A DNA stretch of 64,000 nt from the NCBI RefSeq assembly GCF_900141635.1, contig NZ_FSRH01000016.1, forward strand, positions 1-64,000, read 5' to 3'. The position numbers and the translations under genes are program-made. This stretch comes from Peptoclostridium litorale DSM 5388 (lineage in GTDB: Bacteria; Bacillota; Clostridia; Peptostreptococcales; Peptostreptococcaceae). Positions 27,162 through 35,585 of the stretch are shown here, in pieces; position 1 is the stretch's first letter, and each line of letters starts with the position of its first letter. The notes below the pieces were generated by a model. That model was not told the origin of the DNA, did not search any database, and saw only the letters and a list, made by a program, of their open reading frames with translations.

Positions 27162-27428
27162 ATGGAGGAAAGCATGCTCATGGCACTTGAGGACATGGGA
27201 AGACTCAGCAAGGCCAATCGGGTGTACATATTTTTTTTCAAGGCGAACGGCAGCTTGATGGACAATACTTATGAGTGGTGCAAACCCGGAGTCTCCTCCC
27301 CAAAAGACAACCTCCGGGACATACCTTCAAGCTCGGTTCCCTGGTGGATGAAGCAGCTTAAAATGTCATTGCCGCTTAGATCCGAGCCCGCCAGTGCTTA
27401 TTGTGAGATTCAAAGTAAAATGCGATAA
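27162..27428 (+). pseudogene. truncated GAF-domain gene remnant
   Basis: 88 codons (from ATG 27162; the frame is open upstream) read EESMLMALEDMGRLSKANRVYIF...LMDNTYEWCKPGV, the beginning of a GAF sensor domain as found in large histidine kinases and cyclase/phosphodiesterase proteins. The frame then ends inside the inverted repeat at 27412-27453, after only about half a GAF domain. There is no catalytic part, so I read this as the 5' remnant of a larger signalling gene cut off at a rearrangement point next to fumarase alpha. Confidence 0.65.
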
Positions 27429-27453
27429 GCTGGCTTATCGCATTTTACTTTGA
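27412..27453. terminator. perfect 20-bp inverted repeat, bidirectional terminator
   Basis: CAAAGTAAAATGCGATAAGC (27412-27431), TG, and its exact complement (27434-27453). Both 3' arms carry TTTTAC-TTTG tails. It lies between the plus-strand remnant and the minus-strand fumarase alpha stop (27458), so it can end transcription from both sides. Confidence 0.65.
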
Positions 27454-27457
27454 GCTG

Positions 27458-28300
27458 CTATATTGTTATCTCCTCATGCCTTGCAACGTGGCAGTTTATA
27501 TTAACTGCAACAGGCAGTCCCGCTATATGAGTAGGATATACCTCAACATTGACTGCAAGAGCCGTAGTGTTTCCACCAAGACCCTGAGGCCCTATCCCCA
27601 GCTCGTTTATCCTCTCCAGAAGTTCCTGCTCTATTTTTATTATGTGCTCTTTTTCGCTGTTTTTTCCTATTTCCCTTGTAAGGGCCTTTTTGGCAATCTG
27701 AGCCGCCTTGTCTATTGTTCCGCCTATACCGACTCCGACTACAACCGGCGGACATGGATTCGGGCCTGCAATTGAAACCGTCTCTACCACAAAATCAATT
27801 ACGCCCTGCACCCCGTCCGAAGGCTTGAGCATTTTAGTCCTCGACATATTTTCGCTTCCAAATCCCTTTGGCGCAAACACTATTTTTACATTTTCACCCG
27901 GTACTATGTCAGTGTATATTACGGCTGGGGTGTTGTCTCCCGTGTTTTCCCTTATAAGCGGGTCTGAAACTACAGATTTTCTAAGGTATCCTTCGCTATA
28001 TCCCTGCCTTACGCCTTCATTCACGGCATCCACTATATTTCCCCCGGTAAAATGCACATCCTGTCCCACTTCCATGAATATTACGGCCATTCCTGTATCC
28101 TGGCAAAGAGGCGTCTGCTCGCTCTTTGCTATGTCCACGTTTTGAAGCATTATTTCGAGAATGTCCCTTCCCGTAGGAGAGCTTTCATCTTTTATTCTTT
28201 CATTGATGCACTTCACCACATCTTCCCCAAGGTTTATGTTGGCGCTTATGCACATTTTTTTTACCGCCTGCGTTATGACTTTTACATCTATATCTCTCAA
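27458..28300 (-). CDS. fumA: class I fumarate hydratase, alpha subunit
   Basis: 280 residues from a TTG at 28300, eight bases after GGAGG; this gives (M)RDIDVKVITQAVKKMC, the usual start of the family, while the ATG at 28315 overlaps the binding site. Fe-S cluster cysteines are visible in PLCQDTGMAV and NPCPPVVVGVGIGG, with a third in NINCHV. It hydrates fumarate to malate with the beta subunit encoded at 13008-13562. Tartrate dehydratase is the alternative. Confidence 0.93.
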   Translation of the reverse strand: MRDIDVKVITQAVKKMCISANINLGEDVVKCINERIKDESSPTGRDILEIMLQNVDIAKSEQTPLCQDTGMAVIFMEVGQDVHFTGGNIVDAVNEGVRQGYSEGYLRKSVVSDPLIRENTGDNTPAVIYTDIVPGENVKIVFAPKGFGSENMSRTKMLKPSDGVQGVIDFVVETVSIAGPNPCPPVVVGVGIGGTIDKAAQIAKKALTREIGKNSEKEHIIKIEQELLERINELGIGPQGLGGNTTALAVNVEVYPTHIAGLPVAVNINCHVARHEEITI

Positions 28301-28434
28301 GGCCCCATCCTCCATACTTATTCCAGATTTTTTTCAATAAAGTTCTACTGATTACGAAGTATTCCTTAAGAGTATTATATTTTATTTTCATTTTTTTGTG
28401 AACTCCAACAAGAGTAAAAAAGATTTTTTACCAT

Positions 28435-29868
28435 TTATTCCGCCAAAGCAAGCTCTTCATCCAAGCTATATTCCGATTGAACTCGCCTGCTTGTAATGGC
28501 GCTTATTATGACAAGTCCTAAAAATGAACCTATCAGTCCAAACGCCACATATGGCACATTGCTGTTCATAATCTGCCCTATAATGCATCCTCCAAATCCA
28601 CAAAACATGCTGCCTATAGCACCCTGAACGGTGAGAAAATTTTTATTCCTCATAAAATACCCCACAAATATAGGGAAAAGAAGCGCCGATGCAGAATATG
28701 CATAAGTGGCTATAAGCCAATTCAGTGCATGTGGGAACGCAAGTGAAAGCGCAACTGCCAGCGCCATTACTACTACTGAAAGTATGCGCGAAAGTCTTAT
28801 CATTTTCTTTTCATCATATCCATTTGGGTTTATTACCTTAGCATAAAAGTCCCTTGTTAGATTAACCACTATCGACTGGACGGCGCTATCAGTTGTGGAG
28901 ATTATGGTTGCCACAAGGAATCCCGAATATAGTGCCATAAACCACGCAGGAACCTGAGTCAAAAACCATCCCGCAGCCATCTCAGGTGCAAGATTCGGAT
29001 TCATTGATCTTATCGAAAGCCCCATGAATGCAGCCCATACGTCAGCTGAAAGAACCACCACTGCGCTTATTATAAGGCTCGTCTTTACAGTTTTTACATT
29101 TTCAACTGCATATATTCGCTGGTAGTACATCTGATTTGTAAGCCCACCGGGGAGTATTGAAAGCGCCCACAGCAATATAGTAAATCCACCTGCCGCACTC
29201 ATTCCTTTTGGAAATTCAGCTATTTCTGGCGGAACGTTGGATACTATAGTCTGTATTCCTCCTCCCATTTTCAATGTAAACACTAGCGATACTGCCGATA
29301 CCAAAATCATAAGGCAGCCGAATATGAAATCCGTCCATGCCACAGATGCCAGTCCTGCTGGCAGCACATATATAAGGCTTATTACCGCAAACACTATTAT
29401 AAGCAAAGGCATGGAAAATCCTGTGAGCGAAGAATACAACTTTCCGAAGGCGACAAGCTGAGTGCATATCCATCCAAAAGGAACTATTATAGTCATAATT
29501 GCTGTCATTGAAATTAAAAGCTTATTTTTTCCATACAGCCTCTCGAATATTTCAGGTACAGTAGTGAAATTTGATTTTCTGAGCCAGTCTGCTATAGCTG
29601 TAAGCAGTACAAGCGTTCCCGATAAAAAAACGCCGTAGGTAAGTGCAGACCACCCGCTTGCATATCCTATGCCGACATGCGCAACCAGTACTCCTCCACC
29701 CATGGCAGTAGCATACTGAGTTCCTATTATTACGTAGATAGGAAGATTTCTCCCCCCTAATGCCCAGTCTTCCCCTGATTTCGTATGCTTGCCCATAAAA
29801 AAAGATAGTAGCCCTGTTCCTCCAAGCACTACTACAGCGCTTAAAATCATAAGAAAAATCACATTCAT
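28435..29868 (-). CDS. sodium:solute symporter (SSS family)
   Basis: 477 residues with about 13 transmembrane segments, matching the SSS family (WALGGRNLPIYVIIGTQYATAMGGG near the start; the LAGLASVAWTDFI-type segment; STTDSAVQSIVVNLTRDFY). It imports an organic solute with sodium. The substrate cannot be read from sequence. GAGGGGGG precedes the ATG. Its promoter carries the GntR operator shared with the TRAP, mrp and dehydrogenase genes, so its substrate is probably part of the same pathway. Confidence 0.92.
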   Translation of the reverse strand: MNVIFLMILSAVVVLGGTGLLSFFMGKHTKSGEDWALGGRNLPIYVIIGTQYATAMGGGVLVAHVGIGYASGWSALTYGVFLSGTLVLLTAIADWLRKSNFTTVPEIFERLYGKNKLLISMTAIMTIIVPFGWICTQLVAFGKLYSSLTGFSMPLLIIVFAVISLIYVLPAGLASVAWTDFIFGCLMILVSAVSLVFTLKMGGGIQTIVSNVPPEIAEFPKGMSAAGGFTILLWALSILPGGLTNQMYYQRIYAVENVKTVKTSLIISAVVVLSADVWAAFMGLSIRSMNPNLAPEMAAGWFLTQVPAWFMALYSGFLVATIISTTDSAVQSIVVNLTRDFYAKVINPNGYDEKKMIRLSRILSVVVMALAVALSLAFPHALNWLIATYAYSASALLFPIFVGYFMRNKNFLTVQGAIGSMFCGFGGCIIGQIMNSNVPYVAFGLIGSFLGLVIISAITSRRVQSEYSLDEELALAE

Positions 29869-29949
29869 ATAATAAATCCCCCCTCGTATTTGAAACTTAT
29901 TTTTTCAAAACCCCTCCGATTTCATTGAAAAATCATCCCATTTCTTTGG

Positions 29950-29978
29950 ATTGTATTACATTCAAACAAATATTCCAA
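29950..29978 (-). promoter_or_regulatory. symporter promoter with FadR-type operator
   Basis: On the minus strand TTGGAA (29978-29973), 17 bp, TACAAT (29955-29950). The -10 is part of the operator TTGTATTACAT (29951-29961), one mismatch from the FadR-family consensus TNGTNNNACNA. Confidence 0.65.
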
Positions 29979-30022
29979 TGCTTCTTGTGAGGCTTTTTGA
30001 TTTTTTTTGAAACTTTTTTGAA

Positions 30023-30065
30023 GGCAAAAAAAAAACAGCCATTCGTGTCGAAATTTGCTGTTTTT
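30023..30065 (-). terminator. terminator after gntR
   Basis: AAAACAGC and GCTGTTTT arms around a 17-nt loop, with ten T on the minus strand (30035-30026). Confidence 0.75.
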
Positions 30066-30142
30066 ATATACCCAGTTCATAAAATTTTAAACATATTTAT
30101 TCAAAAAAAATATATTCTATATTGATGTACCGCTATATATTT

Positions 30143-30871
30143 TTATTTTTTCTGCTTTTCGATTCCATTTTTTTGTATTTCTTCTCTGTAGCGCTCTATT
30201 CTGGTCTCTATGTGCTTGACCATAAGCGCTTCCGCCTTCCCAGGCTCATTATTTTTTATGAAGTTTAAAAGCTCCATGTGTTCAGCTATTTCATTTTCCA
30301 ATTCATTAGAATGCACATAGCTGTATATATACATGAATCTTTGCGCATTGAGTTCATTTGTAATAGAATCTAAAAGTTTGCTCAACACTCTATTTCTAGA
30401 CATATCCCCGATGATCTTGTGAAGTTCGTAACCCATTGATACATTATATGTTTTGTCTTTTATAGCCTTTTTGCTCTTATTGAGTATTTTCTCTAGTTTT
30501 TCGATGTCTTCTTTTTGAGCTCTCTCAACTGCCAGACGTGCAATCTTAGGCTCAATAATAAGCCTGGCCTCCATAAGCTCCAGTATGGTGCTGTCTTCTT
30601 TTAGCACATTTAAAAGCTCCATTGAGTTTATGCTGTTAAGTGCATTTTTTGACAAAAAAGTTCCTTTTCCCGGCTTAGCTTCTACAATCCCCGACAACGC
30701 AAGGTATTTAAGGGCCTCCCTTACACTGTTTCGGCTTACGCCAAAAGATTCAGACAGAGCAAGTTCTCCAGGTATCTTCTCTCCGGGATTCCACTCTCCA
30801 TTTTTGACCATTACAATTATTTGACTTACAACTTCTTCGTATAGCGTTTTTTTGCTAAGTGGTTTAATCAT
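30143..30871 (-). CDS. GntR-family transcriptional regulator (FadR subfamily, FCD domain)
   Basis: 242 residues from the ATG at 30871, supported by AGGAGG; the longer frame to 30928 has no site. Winged HTH ~8-75 (LYEEVVSQIIVMVKNGEWNPGEKIPGELALSESFGVSRNSVREALKYLA) and an all-helical FCD ligand domain ~90-235 with metal/acid-binding residues (MEARLIIEP, ELHKIIGDMSRN, EHMELLNFI). FCD regulators sense organic acids or amino-acid derivatives and bind TNGTNNNACNA. Such a site lies on its own promoter and on those of the surrounding transport and oxidation genes, so I infer it is the local regulator. Confidence 0.92.
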   Translation of the reverse strand: MIKPLSKKTLYEEVVSQIIVMVKNGEWNPGEKIPGELALSESFGVSRNSVREALKYLALSGIVEAKPGKGTFLSKNALNSINSMELLNVLKEDSTILELMEARLIIEPKIARLAVERAQKEDIEKLEKILNKSKKAIKDKTYNVSMGYELHKIIGDMSRNRVLSKLLDSITNELNAQRFMYIYSYVHSNELENEIAEHMELLNFIKNNEPGKAEALMVKHIETRIERYREEIQKNGIEKQKK

Positions 30872-30940
30872 ATTTCCTCCTATCCGACACTTTCCCAAAA
30901 CATGTCCAACTGTAATATATTCAATCATTCATATACTCAT

Positions 30941-30961
30941 ATTGTACCACATAAAGAATTA
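30941..30961 (-). promoter_or_regulatory. gntR promoter with FadR-type operator
   Basis: On the minus strand TGG precedes TACAAT (30946-30941), an extended -10, and TTGTACCACAT (30942-30952) is the operator core with one mismatch. The -35 is weak. This suggests autoregulation. Confidence 0.55.
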
Positions 30962-31051
30962 TTCCAATGAGCAATTCGAAAAAATTAATATGTAAACTAT
31001 TTATAGTTCACGTGCTTTTTATAACCCTTCACTCTTATTACTTATATCCCG

Positions 31052-31969
31052 TCACTGTCTCCTATACGCTGCACCCCTCCTTTTCAAACACGAGCTTATC
31101 ATTGCAATTATTACTGCGGTCCATATGGCGCCGAAACTAATTAGATGCGTTTTCGTAAAGACCTCTTTGAATATGAAAACTCCCAAAATAAGGCTTAATG
31201 TCGGAGCGTAATACTGTATGAATCCTATCCTCGAAAGATTTACCAATTTCACCCCATGAGAAAACATCAATAAGGGTATTGCTGTAAATGCCCCCGTTGA
31301 AATCAGCATTGAAATATTGGCGCCACTTGCTCCAATCAGTACTCCTTTTCCACTCGCTTCACTGTATGCTATGCATGCCAATGCAATTGGAAGCAGCATG
31401 CTGACTTCGGCGGTAATTCCTATAATGGGATTGATATCGACAGTCTTTTTCATAAAAGTATATCCCACAAAAGTTACAATCAGTAAAACTGCAACTAGCG
31501 GAACTTTCCCCAAATTGGCGGTCATAATAAGAACGCCTGCCAGAGCGACAAATAAGGATACCGCCTCAAATATATCAATTTTTTCATTTAGTATGAATAT
31601 ACCTATGAAAATTGTCATTATGGGCGTTATATATTGCCCCAGGCTTGCCTCCACAACCTGTCTTGAATATACAGAGTATATATTTATAAGCCAATTCAAG
31701 CTAATGAGCGCTGCACATGCAATTACACAAATCCTTTTTTTCCTATTCTTTAATACATCAATTAGTTCATGTACTCTGCCTTTGACAAATAGCATGCATA
31801 TTAGAAGCACAAATGACCATACTATCCTGTGGGCCAGAAGTTGAATAAGCGGAACCCCCTGTAAAAGGCTCCAATACAGGGGCTGTAACCCCCAAACTGT
31901 GTAAGTGAAAATAATGCTCAATACTCCAAGGTTTTTATCCCTTTCCTCAAAGCCATCAAAACTCTCCAT
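31052..31969 (-). CDS. rarD: EamA/RarD-type transporter
   Basis: 305 residues from the ATG at 31969, four bases after GGGAGG. Ten transmembrane segments in the drug/metabolite transporter fold; the start (GVLSIIFTYTVWGLQPLYWSLL...LLAHRIVWSF) and SLNWLINIYSV are those of the RarD group, known from chloramphenicol sensitivity but probably moving amino acids or related metabolites. Between gntR and the mrp operon, on the same strand with its own upstream region. Confidence 0.88.
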   Translation of the reverse strand: MESFDGFEERDKNLGVLSIIFTYTVWGLQPLYWSLLQGVPLIQLLAHRIVWSFVLLICMLFVKGRVHELIDVLKNRKKRICVIACAALISLNWLINIYSVYSRQVVEASLGQYITPIMTIFIGIFILNEKIDIFEAVSLFVALAGVLIMTANLGKVPLVAVLLIVTFVGYTFMKKTVDINPIIGITAEVSMLLPIALACIAYSEASGKGVLIGASGANISMLISTGAFTAIPLLMFSHGVKLVNLSRIGFIQYYAPTLSLILGVFIFKEVFTKTHLISFGAIWTAVIIAMISSCLKRRGAAYRRQ

Positions 31970-32004
31970 AAAACCTCCCGCAATATACTGCTCTTTGCAA
32001 TTCC

Positions 32005-32036
32005 ATGACCGGACCTCTTGTCCAGTCATCCTACAT
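32005..32036 (-). promoter_or_regulatory. inverted repeat and weak operator upstream of rarD
   Basis: TGACCGGAC (32005-32013) and GTCCAGTCA (32019-32027) form a 9-bp inverted repeat with one mismatch. Immediately beside it ATCCTACAT (32028-32036) resembles the right half of the regulon operator and gives a TAGGAT -10 on the minus strand. Confidence 0.35.
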
Positions 32037-32151
32037 TCCCCGGTATATATTACACTACTTCCACATTATATTCAACACTTTATTTCCGCCCCTGTAACTC
32101 GCCTTTCCCCTAACCCGTTGAAATTTAAACCTTTTTTTAGAAATGATTCTT

Positions 32152-34074
32152 TTATTTAATCAAAAGCGCACTGACCGCCGCTATAAAAATCACTGCAGTA
32201 ACAAATACAGAATAGGTTATACTCTCCATTCTGATAAGAATCATTCTGGATATTTCTGATATTTCATAATACTTATTTTCTCCCTTTTTCAAACTTTCAT
32301 TTTTCATCTGCATTTTGCAAACTCGCTTAAACCACCCAAAAGCGCCCTGTATGATTTTTTCCATGAATCCGTCTATAAAACCAAATGCCGCATTAAAAGC
32401 TTTGAATGTAAATCTATACGCTATAGCGAATACCCAATTCATATTTTTTGACCAATCCTCCAAAATATCAGTGTATACCAATATTCCTCCCTTTCTTTTT
32501 ACGCACCCTTTCAGTTCGAATATTTTGTATACAAAAAAGCCCATAACTACAACTTGAACTGAAGCTTTCAAATAATCCAGCTTGTAAAACTCAAAACCAA
32601 TTATTGCTGATTCTGCGAACATCCCAGCGCTCCCCTGCTGAATCAGCTGGTTTACAAAGTCAGGAGCGGCACTTATATACGCCATAGGCAGCAGCGTCAT
32701 AAATAACGGGATGTACAAGTTATATCCCACAGGGCTTCCCTTGCCCTCAGACTTGCATATGGGCGATGAAAATATTGCTGAATATAGCTTTAGCGAATAA
32801 GCTACTGCAAAGCTGCTTGAAATAAAAAATACCGACTCTATGGCATACTTCCAAAATCCAATGTCAAGCTCTGCAATGCCGTGATGTATGAGGGTCTTGC
32901 TTGTGAATCCATTAAATCCAGGAAATCCTATATTCGAAAGAAGCCCCACCGCCCAAAACATCTTGAGCGAGCCTTTTATTGGACTCTTGTGTATTGAATT
33001 GATATCTTCGCTTTTTGTATCCAGCATAATCACCCCTGCAGCCATAAAGAGGAGGCTTTTGCACAAGGCGTGATTGACAACGTGATATACGGACGCTGAT
33101 ATTGCAGTCTGAGGATTATGGTGAGTAAGCCCCGCAAGCGCCACAGCCAAAACCATATATCCCATATGGCTCATGCTGCTGTAGGCAAGTATCTTTTTTA
33201 TTTCAGTATTCAATATCGCCAAAAGCCCTCCAATAAGCATGCTTGCTGTTGATACAATCAAGAGGAATATGCTGAATTTTTCATCCCAATTCACTATGAA
33301 CGAAATCACCATTATTCCGTAAACTCCAGTTTTCGCCATCACCCCCGACAAAACTACAGTGGCCGGTGCAGGCGAGTGCGAGTATGTCTTTGAAAGCCAT
33401 ATGTGAAGCGGAAACATGCATGCCTTGGCCGCAAAGCCCATACTCATAAGTATTGCAGCTGCGTATTTTATGTTGCCCATCTGACTTCCCATTTCAGCCA
33501 GCTTGCCTATTTGGAGCTCTCCCGTGTGCTCGTAGAGTATGAATATACCCATAAGGCTTGCCATTCCAGATGCTATAGAAACCATGAAATATAATTTTCC
33601 CGCTTCATGTGCACCATCACTTTCTTTGTGAATCACCAGCACATATGATACAAGTGCCATGACCTCAAAGAATGTAAAAAGGTTTAGCAGGTTTTCAGAT
33701 ATAAAAACACCTACAACGGCTGAAAGCGTAACCATAAAGCATGCATGGAACCTATGTGCCCTGCCGTCTGCATCAATATGCCAAGTCGAATACATTCCTG
33801 CAATCATCCATATGAATCCGGACATGCATACAAAGATATACCTTAGCATGTCAAGCTTCATGTGCAATCCATACCCCATTACATGAGGCAGTTGAATATT
33901 CATGTCAGATTTTTGCAGCATTCTAAAACAAGCGCATATAACTCCGAATTCGATCAAAAGGGCTGTAGTCAGTATAATATCTGCAGCCCTTTTGCTCCTT
34001 TTGCCTGAAAAATAAACTGCCAGTGATGAAACTGCTGGGAAAGCCAGTATGAATAAAAGAATGTAACTGTTCAA
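32152..34074 (-). CDS. antiporter-like large membrane subunit 3 (MrpA/MrpD/NuoL-M-N family)
   Basis: 640 residues from a TTG at 34074, five bases after GGGGGG. At least 14 transmembrane helices of the proton-conducting family (ENLLNLFTFFEVMALVSYVLVIH, FGFAAKACMFPLHIWLSKTYSHSPAPATVVLSGVMAKTGVYG). The conserved Glu and Lys residues of the ion path are visible in FFEVM and FAAKACMFPLH. A C-terminal extension (~510-640) ends in one more helix. Last gene of the mrp operon, 26 bp after the previous one. Confidence 0.88.
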   Translation of the reverse strand: MNSYILLFILAFPAVSSLAVYFSGKRSKRAADIILTTALLIEFGVICACFRMLQKSDMNIQLPHVMGYGLHMKLDMLRYIFVCMSGFIWMIAGMYSTWHIDADGRAHRFHACFMVTLSAVVGVFISENLLNLFTFFEVMALVSYVLVIHKESDGAHEAGKLYFMVSIASGMASLMGIFILYEHTGELQIGKLAEMGSQMGNIKYAAAILMSMGFAAKACMFPLHIWLSKTYSHSPAPATVVLSGVMAKTGVYGIMVISFIVNWDEKFSIFLLIVSTASMLIGGLLAILNTEIKKILAYSSMSHMGYMVLAVALAGLTHHNPQTAISASVYHVVNHALCKSLLFMAAGVIMLDTKSEDINSIHKSPIKGSLKMFWAVGLLSNIGFPGFNGFTSKTLIHHGIAELDIGFWKYAIESVFFISSSFAVAYSLKLYSAIFSSPICKSEGKGSPVGYNLYIPLFMTLLPMAYISAAPDFVNQLIQQGSAGMFAESAIIGFEFYKLDYLKASVQVVVMGFFVYKIFELKGCVKRKGGILVYTDILEDWSKNMNWVFAIAYRFTFKAFNAAFGFIDGFMEKIIQGAFGWFKRVCKMQMKNESLKKGENKYYEISEISRMILIRMESITYSVFVTAVIFIAAVSALLIK

Positions 34075-34100
34075 AATATCCCCCCCATTGTGTTGCGCTC

Positions 34101-35558
34101 TTAAAAAGATATTTCACTTGTCAGCCCCTCAATAAAATCAAGCGTTATCGAAGGGAAAATCCCGTTGGCAATTATAATTGCCGTAATAACAACTATGGGC
34201 ACCAGCATTTTGAAGCCGGCTTCTTTTTCCATTTCCATGCTTCCGTTGTCCTCTTTGCACTGGTAAAAAAATGCTTTTGTAATTATCGGCATAAGATATG
34301 CGGCCGTAAGAACTGCACTAACTAATAGTGTTACAGCGAACCAAGCCCTGCCCGCTTCAAGACTCCCAATTGCAATATACCACTTGCTCATGAATCCGTT
34401 CGTCGGGGGTATTCCTATGAGCGATATAGCTGCTATGGCAAAGCATGTCATTGTAACGGGCATTTTCCTCCCAACGCCTCTGAGCTCTGATATGTTTTTC
34501 TTGTGCAGCTTCACATATATTGCTCCTGCGCAAAAGAATAGCACTATCTTTATTAGTGCGTGGTTTACAAAATGCAAAAGCCCGCCCCAAAGCGCCTTTT
34601 CATTGAGTGCAAAAACGCCCAGAAGTATATATCCAAGCTGGCTTATGGTTGAATATGCAAGCCTTTTTTTGAGATTATCATGAGTAAGGGCGAGGAAAGA
34701 TCCCATCAGTATAGTCACGCAAGCAAATGCTCCGGCATAGAAATGCCCGTTTATATCCTTAAGCGCATTGGCCCCGAACACAAAATACGCCACCCTTATT
34801 ATGGAGAACACACCCGACTTTACCACCGCAACCGCATGAAGCAGCGAGCTTACCGGAGTCGGGGCAACCATTGCACTTGGAAGCCAAGAATGAAACGGGA
34901 CAACAGCCGCCTTGACTCCGAATCCTAAAAACATAAGCATGAATGAATACAAAAGCATGTTTTTTTCGCTTGCGCTGTATTCCAAGCTTGCAGGCGCAAA
35001 CTGCATATTTGGGGCAATGCTGTATAAAATCACCATTCCCAAAACGATAAGGGCGGCTCCTCCAAATGAATATACAAGATATTTTCTTCCGCTTCTGAAA
35101 GCCTCCTCGCTGCGTGAGTGTATGACAAGCGGGTATGTGAACAGGGTCAGCACCTCATAAAACAAATACAGTGTAACCAAATTGCCTGAAAACGCTATCC
35201 CTACAATCACTCCCAAAGTTGCAGTGAAAAATGCAAAAAAACCTCTGGAATCCTTTTCATGCTCCATATATTCCATAGAATAAAAAGCCGTCAGTATCCA
35301 AAGGCTTGAAGCCAATACGGCAAATAAGGACCCCAGCCTGTCTATTTTTAAAAATATGCTTATATATTCATTGAGTTTTAAAATCTCAATGCTCTTTGGA
35401 AAATCCACAGCCAAAATCAATATTACAACTGCCATATTAAATATTACGGTAACGCCCGCAATAATACGCATGAGCCTTTCGCTTTCAAACCGCCTTGATA
35501 GAATCAAAAGTGAAGATATTAAAGGTAATGCTATCGGCATAATTATAAGACTGGCCAA
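34101..35558 (-). CDS. antiporter-like large membrane subunit 2 (MrpD/NuoM family)
   Basis: 485 residues from a TTG at 35558, seven bases after GAGGGG. About 14 helices with the family motifs LYLFYEVLTLFTYPLVIHSRS, GFGVKAAVVPFHSWLPSAMVAPTPVSSLLHAVAVVKSG and HALIKIVLFF. It should carry protons or sodium. Second of three consecutive large subunits, whereas a standard Mrp complex has two (A and D). Confidence 0.9.
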   Translation of the reverse strand: MASLIIMPIALPLISSLLILSRRFESERLMRIIAGVTVIFNMAVVILILAVDFPKSIEILKLNEYISIFLKIDRLGSLFAVLASSLWILTAFYSMEYMEHEKDSRGFFAFFTATLGVIVGIAFSGNLVTLYLFYEVLTLFTYPLVIHSRSEEAFRSGRKYLVYSFGGAALIVLGMVILYSIAPNMQFAPASLEYSASEKNMLLYSFMLMFLGFGVKAAVVPFHSWLPSAMVAPTPVSSLLHAVAVVKSGVFSIIRVAYFVFGANALKDINGHFYAGAFACVTILMGSFLALTHDNLKKRLAYSTISQLGYILLGVFALNEKALWGGLLHFVNHALIKIVLFFCAGAIYVKLHKKNISELRGVGRKMPVTMTCFAIAAISLIGIPPTNGFMSKWYIAIGSLEAGRAWFAVTLLVSAVLTAAYLMPIITKAFFYQCKEDNGSMEMEKEAGFKMLVPIVVITAIIIANGIFPSITLDFIEGLTSEISF

Positions 35559-35585
35559 ATTCCCACCCCTCGCAAAATAAATAGT

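Noticed and set aside
13008-28300. Prophage or transposon as the cause of the fumarase split
   Set aside because: No integrase, transposase, terminal repeats or attachment sites are visible at either border.
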